A DNA stretch of 64,000 nucleotides from Asticcacaulis currens. Its GTDB lineage: Bacteria; Pseudomonadota; Alphaproteobacteria; Caulobacterales; Caulobacteraceae. Below are positions 50,523 to 59,363 of the stretch, piece after piece. The stretch lies in assembly GCF_028550395.1 (NCBI RefSeq), contig NZ_JAQQKW010000012.1, positions 38,170-102,169 of the forward strand, in the 5' to 3' direction. Numbering within the stretch: the stretch's first letter is position 1; every line of letters begins with the position of its first letter. Position numbers and translations under genes: made by a program. Below the pieces are notes generated by a model, which was given only the letters and a program-made list of their open reading frames with translations, searched no databases and was not told the DNA's origin.

Positions 50523-52205
50523 TTACGCCGCGCGCACCTGCGTCAGGAAGCTGTTGACCTGCGCCCGCAGTTTCTCCGCCTGTTGCGCCAGTTCGGAGGA
50601 GGCATTGAGCACCTGAGACGCGCCCATGCCGGTTTCTTCGGCCATGCGGGCCACGCCGGTGATGTTTTGCGTGACTTCGCTGGTACCGATGGAGGCCTGA
50701 TTGACGGCCTGCACGATTTCGCTTGTCGCCGCCCCCTGCTGTTCCACCGCCGCCGCGATGGTCGCCGAGGAGTCGTTGATGATGCGGATGGTTTGCGAGA
50801 TATTTTCGATGGCACGCACCGCCTGCTCGGTGGTCGCCTGAATACCGGCGATCTGCTGGTTGATCTCGGTTGTGGCGCGCGCCGTCTGGGTGGCCAGAGT
50901 CTTCACCTCAGCAGCGACGACCGCGAAGCCCTTGCCCGCTTCACCGGCGCGTGCCGATTCGATAGTGGCGTTGAGCGCCAGCAGATTGGTCTGCGAGGCG
51001 ATGCCGGAGATCATATCCACAATGCCGGTGATGCGGCCGGCAGCTTCGGACAGTTCGTTGACGATGGCAGATGTGGCCTCGGCTTCACCCACCGCCTCGC
51101 GCGCCTTGACGAGCGAATGCTGAACCTGACGGCTGATTTCAGACACCGAAGCGCCCAGCTCCTCGGCCGAACCGGCGACCGAGGTGACGTTTGTGCCGGC
51201 TTCTTCGGCCGCGGCCGATACCGATTGCGCCTGCGCTGAGGATTCCTGCGCTGACGCGGTCAGTTGTGCCGCCGTGGCCTGCATTTCCGTGGCGGCCGAA
51301 GAGACCATATCGACCACGCCGCCGATTGCCCCTTCAAAATCCGCCGCCAGCTCACGCATGGCCTGCTTGCGCTGATATTCGGAGTCTTCGCGCGCCTTCA
51401 CGGCCTCGGCCTCAAGCGCCAGATTGCGGATCATGCCGTGGCGGAAGACCTCAACGGCGGAGGCCATCTGACCGATTTCGTTGCGTTCCCCCAGATTGGG
51501 CACCTTCACATCGGTCTGACCGCCGGACAGGGCGCGCATAACATCCGACATATGGGCAATGGGCACCGAGACGCTGCGGATCATCAGGAAGCCGATAATG
51601 GAAGCGAAGATGGCCGTGCCCGCCAGTGCGATCAGGATCAGCGTCGCGGCCGACTTGCCCGTGGCGATCCCCTGAGCGGCGGCCTTGTTACCTTCCTCGA
51701 CCTGATAGGCGCGGTCCGCACGGATGGCGTCGCGCAGGGTGCGGGCCTGGGTCTGCATATCGTTCATGAAGAAGGTTTGCGCCGCCACCATATCGCCCGC
51801 AGCCACCAGGTCCATATAGCGCTGGCTGTTGGTGCGATAGCCGTCCATCGTGCCATAGATCTTGTCGGCAAGCGCCTGCTCGTCGCTATTGGCTACCATG
51901 GCCTTGTAGCGTTCGAGCGTCGCGTCCATCTCCTTCGACGCCTTGGCAATATTCTCGATGATTTCCGGGCGCCCGGCCTCATCGACAATGAGCAGTTGCG
52001 ACTGGCGCAGCCGCATCAGTTCAAAGGTTTGCGAGGCGTCCCCCAGCGTATTGGCCGTCGGCAGCCAGTTGGACCCCAGATCGTCCACAGACCGATTGAC
52101 GGCGTTTAACTGGTTGATGCTGAAAAGACCCAGCCCGACCGTTCCGAACAGGATGAGCGCGAACGCGGCGATGATACGCGCACGAATGGTAAAATTTTTA
52201 AACAT
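50523..52205 (-). CDS. Methyl-accepting chemotaxis protein
   Basis: A 560-residue chemoreceptor. A first membrane helix ([20 protein letters not shown]), a four-helix-bundle periplasmic domain of about 150 residues, a second helix ([20 protein letters not shown]), a HAMP domain and a long coiled-coil signalling domain follow in order. The hairpin tip has [20 protein letters not shown] and [20 protein letters not shown], the CheA/CheW-binding core. The C-terminus ([12 protein letters not shown]) has no CheR-docking pentapeptide. I choose the ATG at 52205 ([11 protein letters not shown]); no good ribosome site is seen. No other che gene is in the window and the ligand is unknown. Confidence 0.93.
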   Translation of the reverse strand: MFKNFTIRARIIAAFALILFGTVGLGLFSINQLNAVNRSVDDLGSNWLPTANTLGDASQTFELMRLRQSQLLIVDEAGRPEIIENIAKASKEMDATLERYKAMVANSDEQALADKIYGTMDGYRTNSQRYMDLVAAGDMVAAQTFFMNDMQTQARTLRDAIRADRAYQVEEGNKAAAQGIATGKSAATLILIALAGTAIFASIIGFLMIRSVSVPIAHMSDVMRALSGGQTDVKVPNLGERNEIGQMASAVEVFRHGMIRNLALEAEAVKAREDSEYQRKQAMRELAADFEGAIGGVVDMVSSAATEMQATAAQLTASAQESSAQAQSVSAAAEEAGTNVTSVAGSAEELGASVSEISRQVQHSLVKAREAVGEAEATSAIVNELSEAAGRITGIVDMISGIASQTNLLALNATIESARAGEAGKGFAVVAAEVKTLATQTARATTEINQQIAGIQATTEQAVRAIENISQTIRIINDSSATIAAAVEQQGAATSEIVQAVNQASIGTSEVTQNITGVARMAEETGMGASQVLNASSELAQQAEKLRAQVNSFLTQVRAA

Positions 52206-52348
52206 TGAGCACACGGAAATAGGGGAGGAACATCAAGAGCGGATGCTTCCCAATTTTCCGCATTAATGCTGAACAGAGCGTTAACTATAGTACAAATGCG
52301 GGTTTAAAAACGAAACTTCAAAATCCGTTTCGTAAATATTGAAACGCT

Positions 52349-52747
52349 CTACTGACGAAAGTTCAGCTCAAGCAGAACATTATTGGGATCGGTGACAAAT
52401 ATCTGTCGCAAACAAATACGCGGAATATCATTGGTGGCGTAGTAAAGACCCTTGTCTTTCAGTTTTTGAATCGTCTCTTCATAGCCGTCGCATTCAAAGG
52501 CGATATGATGGATCGCCCCGGTCGGATGACCGGGAACCACCTCGCGCGGTATGGTGTTATCGGTGCCAAAACGGTTGAGGTGAATTACGGCGCGGTCACC
52601 GGAGTCGTAAAGCCAAATGCGGTCCGCCGGATCGCGCTCTGGCGCCGCGCGCGCCTCCAGATTCAGCAGTTCAGCATAGAAGGCGATGGTGCCCGCCATG
52701 TCCTGGGTTTGAATATTGAAATGATCGAGGCGTTTTACAATGGTCAT
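52349..52747 (-). CDS. VOC-family (glyoxalase/dioxygenase fold) protein
   Basis: A 132-residue protein with the beta-alpha-beta-beta-beta units of the vicinal oxygen chelate fold: LDHFNIQTQDMAGTIAFYAELLN and HHIAFECDGYEETIQKLKDKG, ending IFVTDPNNVLLELNF. The His in LDHFNI, His in IHHIAF and the C-terminal Glu fit the metal-binding set. The substrate is not determinable; it is not the GloA found at 58151. Confidence 0.85.
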   Translation of the reverse strand: MTIVKRLDHFNIQTQDMAGTIAFYAELLNLEARAAPERDPADRIWLYDSGDRAVIHLNRFGTDNTIPREVVPGHPTGAIHHIAFECDGYEETIQKLKDKGLYYATNDIPRICLRQIFVTDPNNVLLELNFRQ

Positions 52748-52845
52748 GGCCCCAGCTTATCCAGCTAAGCGCAGAGGGGCAAATGCCGATTGCACATCAT
52801 CAGGGGGCGGACCTATAAAAGGCCTTTGGTCACGGAGAGCCCCTC

Positions 52846-54510
52846 ATGAAACGCACGCTGGTCGGTCTCGGCCTGATGGCCGGCTTCGCCGCTAGTGGCG
52901 CTGTGGCACAGGTTTCCGGGGGTTTAGACGGTGCGCGGATTTCGCAGGATGTGCAGGTCTTGGCCTCCGATGCCTTTGAAGGGCGCGCCCCCGGAACGGC
53001 TGGCGAAGCCAAAACCATCGCCTGGCTGAGCGAGCGCTTCAAAGCGCTGGGCCTTGAGCCTGGCGGTGAAAACGACACCTATCTTCAGACCGTGCCACTG
53101 ACCCATACGCGCCTGTCGCCACCTTCGCTGCTGAGCCTGCGCACGGCGGCAGGTGTGCAGCCCCTCATCCACGAACAGGACATCTATCTGGCCACAGCCC
53201 GCCCGGTCGAGCGCCTGTCGGTCAAGGACCGGCCTCTGGTCTTTGTCGGCTATGGCGTGAAGGCCCCGGAGCGTCAGCGCGACGATTTCAAGGGCGTGGA
53301 CCTCAAAGGCAAGATCGCCGTCTTCCTGATCAATGATCCGGATTTCGAAGCCGCCGCCGGTGAGCCGGTGGCCGGGCGTTTCGGTGGCCGGGCCATGACC
53401 TGGTACGGGCGCTGGGTCTATAAGTATGAGATTGCCGCGCGTCTGGGGGCCGCCGGTGCCCTGATCATCCACGAAACGCCGGGCGCGGGCTATGGCTGGA
53501 GCACGGTCACCGCCCCGCATTCCGAAGTCTTCGACGTGGTGCGCCAACCCGATGCGCTTCAGGCCGTGCCGTTTCAGGGTTGGCTGAGCGGCGCGGCGGC
53601 CGAGGACCTGTTCCGCAAGGCCGGGCTGGACCTCAAGGCGCTGCGCGTGGCGGCGCGTCGGGATGATTTCAAGCCGGTCGCCATCGGGGATGCGCGCCTG
53701 TCGATCGAGGCCGCGGTCAAGAGCGATCAGGTGCAGAGCCACAACGTCATCGCCCGCCTGCCCGGCAAGACCCGTCCGGACGAGTCGATCCTGTACGGCG
53801 CGCACTGGGACGCCTATGGCATAGGTCCGGCGGACGCGCAGGGCCGCACCATCCGCCCCGGTGCCAATGATGACGGCTTAGGGACCGCTGCCGTGCTGGA
53901 AATCGCCCGTCAGTTTGTGCAGGGACCAAGGCCTGACCGCAGCGTCGTCTTTGCGCTATGGACCGCCGAAGAACGCGGGCTGCTGGGCTCGGAAACCTAT
54001 GCCAATCGCCCGACCTATCCGCTGGAAACCACGGTGGCCAATATCACGCTGGACGTGCTGCAAACGGCGGGCAAGGCAAAGGATATGGTGCTGATCGGCA
54101 TGGGGCAGAACGATCTGGAAGACCGTCTGGCGACGCTGGCGGCGGCTCAGGGGCGCACCCTGACGCCCGATTCCGCCCCCGAACGCGGCCTGTTCTATCG
54201 CGCCGACCACTTTTCGGTGGCCAAGCGGGGTGTGCCGACCCTGCTGATCATGGGTCTGGGCGGCGGGGCTGATCTGATCGAAGGTGGACGCCCCGCCGGA
54301 GAGCGCTGGGTCGCCGACTATACGGCCAACTGCTATCACAAGACCTGCGATGCGTGGAGCGCCGACTGGGACCTCAGCGGCGCGGTCGAAGATATCGACC
54401 TCGCCTACCGGCTGGGGCGTGATCTGGCCCATACCCGCGACTGGCCGCAATGGAAGGCCGGTTCGGAATTCCGCCCCGTGCGCGACAAGAGCGCCGGGGT
54501 GCGGAAGTAG
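52846..54510 (+). CDS. Exported M28-family metallopeptidase
   Basis: A 554-residue protein with a signal peptide (MKRTLVGLGLMAGFAASGAV, cleavage near VAQ) and a PA-domain insert (IAVFLINDPDFEA...GAAGALIIHETPG). The di-zinc site is spread over YGAHWDAYG, GANDDGLGTAAVLEIAR, and TAEERGLLGSETYA, matching the M28 aminopeptidase ligands (His, bridging Asp, catalytic Glu-Glu), with a late His in YRADHFSVAKRG. It would trim peptides in the periplasm or outside. A GGAGAG site precedes the ATG. Monocistronic, converging with polA. Confidence 0.92.
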   Translation: MKRTLVGLGLMAGFAASGAVAQVSGGLDGARISQDVQVLASDAFEGRAPGTAGEAKTIAWLSERFKALGLEPGGENDTYLQTVPLTHTRLSPPSLLSLRTAAGVQPLIHEQDIYLATARPVERLSVKDRPLVFVGYGVKAPERQRDDFKGVDLKGKIAVFLINDPDFEAAAGEPVAGRFGGRAMTWYGRWVYKYEIAARLGAAGALIIHETPGAGYGWSTVTAPHSEVFDVVRQPDALQAVPFQGWLSGAAAEDLFRKAGLDLKALRVAARRDDFKPVAIGDARLSIEAAVKSDQVQSHNVIARLPGKTRPDESILYGAHWDAYGIGPADAQGRTIRPGANDDGLGTAAVLEIARQFVQGPRPDRSVVFALWTAEERGLLGSETYANRPTYPLETTVANITLDVLQTAGKAKDMVLIGMGQNDLEDRLATLAAAQGRTLTPDSAPERGLFYRADHFSVAKRGVPTLLIMGLGGGADLIEGGRPAGERWVADYTANCYHKTCDAWSADWDLSGAVEDIDLAYRLGRDLAHTRDWPQWKAGSEFRPVRDKSAGVRK

Positions 54511-54526
54511 TTAGCCGGATAAGGCG

Positions 54527-57388
54527 TCAGTGCGCCTCGTCCCAGTTGTCCGCTGCCTTGGCCTCGACCTCCAGCGGCACGGAGATATCGAGCGCCGGGA
54601 GGGCTGCGTGTTTCATCACCCTGACGATCACCGCTTTGGCGGCCTCGACCTCGGCTTCGGGGGCTTCGAAGATCAGTTCGTCGTGCACCTGAAGCAGCAT
54701 GGTGGTGGTCAGGCCCGCCGCTTCGAGCGCGCCCGGCATACGGATCATGGCGCGGCGGATGATGTCGGCGGCGGTGCCCTGAATAGGCGCATTGATCGCC
54801 GCGCGTTCGGCAAAGGCACGCTGGCCCGCTGACTTGGCGTGGATGTCGGGGATGTGGATGCGGCGGCCGAAGATGGTTTCGACATAGCCCGTCGCCTTCA
54901 CCTGTTCCTTGGCGGCGTCCATATAGGCCTTGATGCCGGGGAAGCGCTCGAAATAGGTCTTGATGTAGCGACCGGCCTCCTGATTGTCGATGCCGAGCTG
55001 ATTGCCCAGACCAAAGGCCGAAATGCCGTAGATAATGCCGAAATTGATGGCCTTGGCGCGGCGCCGCACTTCGGACGGCATGCCTTCGACCGGGACGCCG
55101 AACATTTCAGACGCCGTCAGGGCGTGGATGTCGATGCCGTCCTGAAACGCTTTTTTAAGCTGGCCGATGTCACCGATATGGGCCAGCAGGCGCAGTTCAA
55201 TCTGGGAGTAGTCAGCCGAGATCAGCTTGTGGCCCGGACGCGCCACGAAGGCGGTGCGGATCTTGCGCCCTTCCAGCGTGCGGATGGGGATATTTTGCAG
55301 GTTGGGTTCGTTGGACGACAGGCGGCCCGTCGTGGTCGAAGCCAGTTGATAGGAGGTATGGATGCGGTGGGTCTGCGGATCGGCATATTCGACCAGAGCG
55401 TCCGTATAGGTACCTTTCAGCTTGGCCATCTGACGATAATCGAGCAGCAGGCGCGCCAGACGTTGCGCCTGATCGTGCGTGCCCTTATCGGCGATCTCTT
55501 CCAGCACCTTGACGTCGGTCGCCCACTGACCCGTCGCGGTCTTCTTGCCGCCGGGCAGGGCCATTTCATCGAAGAAGATGGCCCCCAGTTGCTGCGGTGA
55601 ATTGAGGTTGAACGGATGGCCGGCCACGGTGTGCGCCTCGGCCTCGATCTCGCCCATACGCACGCCAAAGTCCTGCGACAGAATGCGCAGCACCTGCGGG
55701 TCGATGCGCACGCCCGCCAGTTCCATGTCCGACAGAACCGTCGGCATGGCGCGTTCCAGCGTCTCATAGACGGTCAGAAGCCGCTTTTGCGCCAGTTGCG
55801 GCTTAAGCACGTGCCACAGACGCAGCGTGATGTCGGCGTCTTCGGCGGCGTATTCGGTGGCGGGTTTCAGATCGACGAATTTGAACGATTTGGCGCTCTT
55901 GCCCGTGCCGGCGACCTGCTTGAACGGGATGGGCGTGTGGCCCAGATGCAGTTCCGACAGCTCATCCATGCCGTGCCCGTGCAGGCCGCCTTCGAGCACG
56001 TAGGAAATCAGCAGGGTGTCGTCATAGGGCGCGACGCGGATGCCGTAACGCGCAAAGACCGACAGGTCGTATTTGATATTCTGCCCCACCTTCAGCACCG
56101 TCGGGTCTTCGAGCAGCGGCTTCAGTTCGGCCAGAGCCTCGACCAGGGCGATCTGTTTCAACTCATCCCCGGACAGGGCCAGGCCACCATCGTCCGACTG
56201 GTGCGCCAGCGGGATATAGACGCCCGACCCAGGCGCGCAGCTCAGAGAAACGCCGACCAGACCCGACGCCGTGGCCGACAGCGAGTCGGTTTCCGTATCG
56301 ACGGCAAACACCCCCGCCGCGCGGCATTGCGCCAGATAGGCCTTCAGCGCCTCTATGTCCTGAACACACTGATAGGCGCCATAATCGACCGGTGTCAGCA
56401 GCGCTTCGGGGGTGGCCGGGCGCGGCGCGCTCACCTGAGCCGTGGTGCCGAACAGGGGCTTGGACACGGGTGCCTTGAGGTCGCGCGGGGTGGCCTGCGC
56501 CGTTTCGAGCGTCGCCAGCGACCCGCCGACGCGACGCGCCAGAGAGGTGAACTCCATCTCGGCGAGAAACGCCCCCAGTTCGGCGGCGTTCGGGTCTTTC
56601 AGGGCAAATTCCTCGATGGGGCACGGCGGCGGCACATCGCAACGCAGGCGCACCAGCTCACGCGACATCAGTATCTGATCGCGGAAGTCGGTCAGGGCCT
56701 CTCGGCGTTTCGGCTGTTTGATCTCATGCGCGCGTTCAAGCAGCGCATCGAGCGAGCCGTATTCGAGGATAAGCTGAGCTGCGGTCTTGATGCCGATGCC
56801 GGGCGCACCGGGGACATTGTCGGTCGAATCGCCGATCAGGGCCTGCGCATCAACGACCAGCTCAGGCGGCACGCCGAACTTTTCGATCACCTGCTCGCGC
56901 CCGACATGCGTGCCCTTGACCGGATCGAGCATGGAGACGTGATCGTTGACCAGTTGCATCAGGTCCTTGTCGGACGAGATGATGGTGACTTCGAACCCCT
57001 GCTGCACGGCCAGATGGGCATAGGTACAGATCAGGTCATCGGCTTCAAAGCCCAGAAGCTCGACATTGTGGATGCCAAAGGCCTTCGTCGCCTGACGGAT
57101 CAGGGGGAATTGCGGTATCAGATCTTCGGGGGGCGGCGGACGGTGCGCCTTATACTGATCATAGAGGTCGTTGCGGAAGGTGTGCGCCCCGGCGTCGAAA
57201 ATCACCGCCAGATGCGACGGCGCATCGTCGCCGCGGTTCTCTTTGATGAGCTTATACAACATGTTGCAAAAGCCCGACACGGCCCCAACCGGCAGGCCAT
57301 CGGACTTGCGCGTCAGGGGCGGCAGGCCGTGATAGGCGCGGAAGATATAGCCGGAACCGTCGATCAGGACGAGGCGTTTGGGGGACAT
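54527..57388 (-). CDS. polA: DNA polymerase I
   Basis: A 953-residue polymerase with all three activities visible. The 5'-3' exonuclease spans about residues 1-300 (LVLIDGSGYIFRAYHG, LLGFEADDLICTYA, GDSTDNVPGAPGIG). The 3'-5' proofreading domain keeps its catalytic acids (FAVDTETDSL, VGQNIKYDLSVF, YAAEDADITLRL). The polymerase domain has SADYSQIELRLLAHI, RRAKAINFGIIYGIS and the closing LLQVHDELIFE motif. I place the start at 57388 (MSPKRLVLID); upstream in-frame codons add unrelated residues. Length is typical for alphaproteobacterial PolA. Confidence 0.97.
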   Translation of the reverse strand: MSPKRLVLIDGSGYIFRAYHGLPPLTRKSDGLPVGAVSGFCNMLYKLIKENRGDDAPSHLAVIFDAGAHTFRNDLYDQYKAHRPPPPEDLIPQFPLIRQATKAFGIHNVELLGFEADDLICTYAHLAVQQGFEVTIISSDKDLMQLVNDHVSMLDPVKGTHVGREQVIEKFGVPPELVVDAQALIGDSTDNVPGAPGIGIKTAAQLILEYGSLDALLERAHEIKQPKRREALTDFRDQILMSRELVRLRCDVPPPCPIEEFALKDPNAAELGAFLAEMEFTSLARRVGGSLATLETAQATPRDLKAPVSKPLFGTTAQVSAPRPATPEALLTPVDYGAYQCVQDIEALKAYLAQCRAAGVFAVDTETDSLSATASGLVGVSLSCAPGSGVYIPLAHQSDDGGLALSGDELKQIALVEALAELKPLLEDPTVLKVGQNIKYDLSVFARYGIRVAPYDDTLLISYVLEGGLHGHGMDELSELHLGHTPIPFKQVAGTGKSAKSFKFVDLKPATEYAAEDADITLRLWHVLKPQLAQKRLLTVYETLERAMPTVLSDMELAGVRIDPQVLRILSQDFGVRMGEIEAEAHTVAGHPFNLNSPQQLGAIFFDEMALPGGKKTATGQWATDVKVLEEIADKGTHDQAQRLARLLLDYRQMAKLKGTYTDALVEYADPQTHRIHTSYQLASTTTGRLSSNEPNLQNIPIRTLEGRKIRTAFVARPGHKLISADYSQIELRLLAHIGDIGQLKKAFQDGIDIHALTASEMFGVPVEGMPSEVRRRAKAINFGIIYGISAFGLGNQLGIDNQEAGRYIKTYFERFPGIKAYMDAAKEQVKATGYVETIFGRRIHIPDIHAKSAGQRAFAERAAINAPIQGTAADIIRRAMIRMPGALEAAGLTTTMLLQVHDELIFEAPEAEVEAAKAVIVRVMKHAALPALDISVPLEVEAKAADNWDEAH

Positions 57389-57537
57389 GAGGGCTCGCTT
57401 CAAGAGGGGTGTGCAGGCTTCATAAAGCCATCCGCGCACGATGCCAATTCAAACCGTCAAATTGCGACAGCAGGCCAATGTTGCGCGACGCACAACAATT
57501 GCTTTGCTCTCATATACGTTGTGTGATAGACAACACC

Positions 57538-57819
57538 ATGATTGAAAGCTTCGCTAATCGTCAGACCCATCAATTGTTTGAGGGCATCGCCGTCAAGCGC
57601 ATGGATGGCAGTTTGCAAAAACAGGCACTTCGACGGTTGATCTACCTTCACGCCGCCATAAGCCTGGATGATCTGCGCGTTCCGCCGTCAAACCGGCTGG
57701 AAGCCCTGCAAGGCGACCGCAAAGGCTTCTATTCGATCCGCGTCAATGACCAATGGCGCATTGTCTTCAAATGGCAGGACGGCAAGGCCTATGAAGTCGA
57801 ATTCGTGGACTATCACTGA
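57538..57819 (+). CDS. higB: HigB-type toxin (RelE superfamily)
   Basis: A 93-residue mRNA interferase-type toxin. The pattern MIESFANRQTHQLFEGIAVK at the start, ALRRLIYLHAAISLDDLRVP in the middle and FYSIRVNDQWRIVFKWQDGKA-YEVEFVDYH at the end is that of HigB/RelE toxins encoded before their antitoxin. The promoter region holds TTGCTT...TATACG and an imperfect palindrome gttgt-gtgatag-acaac just before the start codon, a likely HigA operator. The gene is divergent from polA. The antitoxin gene follows after 31 nt. Confidence 0.9.
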   Translation: MIESFANRQTHQLFEGIAVKRMDGSLQKQALRRLIYLHAAISLDDLRVPPSNRLEALQGDRKGFYSIRVNDQWRIVFKWQDGKAYEVEFVDYH

Positions 57820-57850
57820 AACAGCACAAGGCCTCTGGAAAGCACAGAAA

Positions 57851-58150
57851 ATGACGGACTATATCGACATCGACCCGCCGGGCGTCCTGCTGAAGGAAGA
57901 CTTTCTGGACGATCTGGGCATCCGCCCCGGCACGCTGGCGGCGGCCATAAAGGTGGACCGCGCGGCCATCAAAGCCATTATCGAAGGCCGCCGCGCCATC
58001 ACGGCAGAAATGGCGCTGCGCCTGGGCCTGTTCCTCGGCACCAGCCCGGAGTTCTGGCTCAACCTGCAAAAGGACTACGATCTGCGCAAGGCGAAGCGCG
58101 AACGACTCGACGAGTTAAAAGCCCAGATCGAACCGCTCAAGGTGGCGTGA
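57851..58150 (+). CDS. higA: HigA-type antitoxin
   Basis: A 99-residue helix-turn-helix protein of the HigA family. The pattern PPGVLLKEDFLDDLGIRPGTLAAAI, the recognition region VDRAAIKAIIEGRRAITAEMALRL, and LGTSPEFWLNLQKDYDLRKA are diagnostic. It would neutralise the upstream toxin and repress the shared promoter. It lies 31 nt after higB, without a clear ribosome site in the gap (GGCCTCTGGAAAGCACAGAAA), so coupling to higB translation is possible. Confidence 0.92.
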   Translation: MTDYIDIDPPGVLLKEDFLDDLGIRPGTLAAAIKVDRAAIKAIIEGRRAITAEMALRLGLFLGTSPEFWLNLQKDYDLRKAKRERLDELKAQIEPLKVA

Positions 58151-58618
58151 TCACCAGCTCCCCGTATTGGGCATGCTGGCCCACGGTTCCTGCGGGGCCT
58201 TGGGTGCCCCTTTTTGTAGCAGTTCGACGCTGATGCCGTCCGGAGAGCGCACAAAGGCCATATTGCCATCGCGCGGCGGGCGGTTGATCACCACGCCCAT
58301 ATCCATCAGGTGCTGACAGGCAGCATAGATGTCATCGACCTCATAGGCCAGGTGCCCGAAATTGCGCCCGCCCGCATAGTCTTCGACCTTACCGTTTTCG
58401 TCGGGCCAGTTATAGGTCAGCTCGACATGCGGCGCGGCGCGGTCGCCACCATTAACGGTCGCCGTGGCCGAATCGAGCGGTGCCGCCAGAAAGACCAGCG
58501 TAAAGCGGCCCTTTTCGCTCACCGTGCGGCGCACTTCGAACAGACCCAGACCGCGACAGTAGAAATCGAGCGCCGCGTCCAGATCTTTCACACGAACCAT
58601 GGTGTGAAGGTATCTCAT
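58151..58618 (-). CDS. gloA: Lactoylglutathione lyase (glyoxalase I)
   Basis: A 155-residue VOC enzyme with GloA motifs: MVRVKDLDAALDFYCRGLGL, LVFLAAP, VELTYNWPDE, FGHLAYEVDDIYAACQHL, and the closing FVRSPDGISVELLQKG with the metal-binding Glu. It converts the methylglyoxal-glutathione adduct to lactoylglutathione. The stop is adjacent to the higA stop in converging orientation. A hairpin repeat lies directly upstream of the ATG. Confidence 0.92.
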   Translation of the reverse strand: MRYLHTMVRVKDLDAALDFYCRGLGLFEVRRTVSEKGRFTLVFLAAPLDSATATVNGGDRAAPHVELTYNWPDENGKVEDYAGGRNFGHLAYEVDDIYAACQHLMDMGVVINRPPRDGNMAFVRSPDGISVELLQKGAPKAPQEPWASMPNTGSW

Positions 58619-58620
58619 CA

Positions 58621-58670
58621 GAGCACTTTCCAAAAAGTGGGACGCACTTTTTGGATGAAAAAGTGCGCTA
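58621..58670. repeat. Palindrome upstream of gloA
   Basis: Inverted repeat gcactttccaaaaagtg / cactttttgg-atgaa-aaagtgc, a variant of the CCGAAAA-type palindromes. It starts 3 nt from the gloA start codon, so it could mask translation initiation if transcribed. Confidence 0.7.
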
Positions 58671-58716
58671 AACAAAAAACGAAAGCGCCGATCGGATGCC
58701 CTCAGATCGGCTGGCT

Positions 58717-58929
58717 TTAGTGATCGCCTTCGAGGCGCGGTGCCGGGCTTTGGTACTCGTGCGCGTGGTCCTTGTGCACGAACTTGCGGTCGCAATAGCC
58801 GCACTCGACCTCACCATTGGCCCCAAGTTCCAGATAGACCAGCGGGTGACCCAGCGCGCCACCGCCGCCATTGCAGGCGACCTTGTGACCATCGACATAG
58901 ATGACTTCGGGAGGAGGAACGGTGCTCAT
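58717..58929 (-). CDS. Small CHCC-type zinc-finger protein
   Basis: A 70-residue protein with the zf-CHCC pattern: Cys in KVACNGGGGALGHPLVYLEL, the His of GHPLVYL, and Cys-Gly-Tyr-Cys in EVECGYCDRKFVHKD. This is the bacterial relative of the NDUFS6 subunit of respiratory complex I and is usually a zinc-binding single-domain protein. It is encoded alone; no complex I genes are near. Confidence 0.88.
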   Translation of the reverse strand: MSTVPPPEVIYVDGHKVACNGGGGALGHPLVYLELGANGEVECGYCDRKFVHKDHAHEYQSPAPRLEGDH

Positions 58930-59005
58930 AGATATAAGGCCCAGCTAACTCAGGGAGATGAGGCCAAGCCTTACTGAAAGCCGCGCCGCGCGTCAAATGA
59001 ACAAA

Positions 59006-59034
59006 GCCCCTCCGCCGAGGTTCAGCGAAGGGGC
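59006..59034 (-). terminator. Rho-independent terminator of the aceA operon
   Basis: On the minus strand GCCCCTTCGC...GCGGAGGGGC (10-bp stem with one G-T pair) followed by TTTGTT. It lies 38 nt beyond the stop of the small gene at 59073. Confidence 0.8.
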
Positions 59035-59072
59035 AGGTGGAAAAGGCGTCATTTCTGTCAGGGGTGACGCCC

Positions 59073-59282
59073 TTACTCGTAGCCGTGGGCCGCCTCATTG
59101 ATGGTCAGGGTCGGCATACGGGTGAAATCGACCTCGACCGGCTGCGCCAGCCTGAGCTGATAGGTCCGCAGGACGTGTTCAAGGCGACGACGGGTTTCCT
59201 GCGTGGCGGCCGCATCCGCATTGAGGTTCAGCGGCGCGAGGCAGAAGTCGATAATAGCATCAGGACGGGTGTAAGCGTTCAT
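59073..59282 (-). CDS. Small protein downstream of aceA, unknown function
   Basis: A 69-residue soluble protein (MNAYTRPDAIIDFCLAPLNL, TRRRLEHVLRTYQLRLAQPV). The ATG has a strong AAAGGAGA site, and the gene lies in the same transcript as aceA, separated by a 14-bp tandem repeat, with a terminator after it. I know no family. Because the repeat runs from the aceA stop to this ribosome site, changes in repeat number would alter the spacing but not the coding sequence. Confidence 0.7.
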   Translation of the reverse strand: MNAYTRPDAIIDFCLAPLNLNADAAATQETRRRLEHVLRTYQLRLAQPVEVDFTRMPTLTINEAAHGYE

Positions 59283-59297
59283 ACGGCACTCTCCTTT

Positions 59298-59363
59298 ACT
59301 CTGCGGGTTTTACTCTGGGGGTTTTACTCTGGGGGTTTTACTCTGGGGGTTTTACTCTGCGGG
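59298..59363. repeat. 14-bp tandem repeat, five units
   Basis: Units start at 59298, 59312, 59326, 59340 and 59354, each actctgggggtttt with the first and last having actctgcggg. On the minus strand the array begins inside the last three codons and stop of aceA and runs to the ribosome site of the next gene. Confidence 0.92.

Noticed and set aside
59298..59363. Short regular repeats considered as a CRISPR array
   Set aside because: Units are 14 bp, directly adjacent with no spacers, and there are no cas genes.
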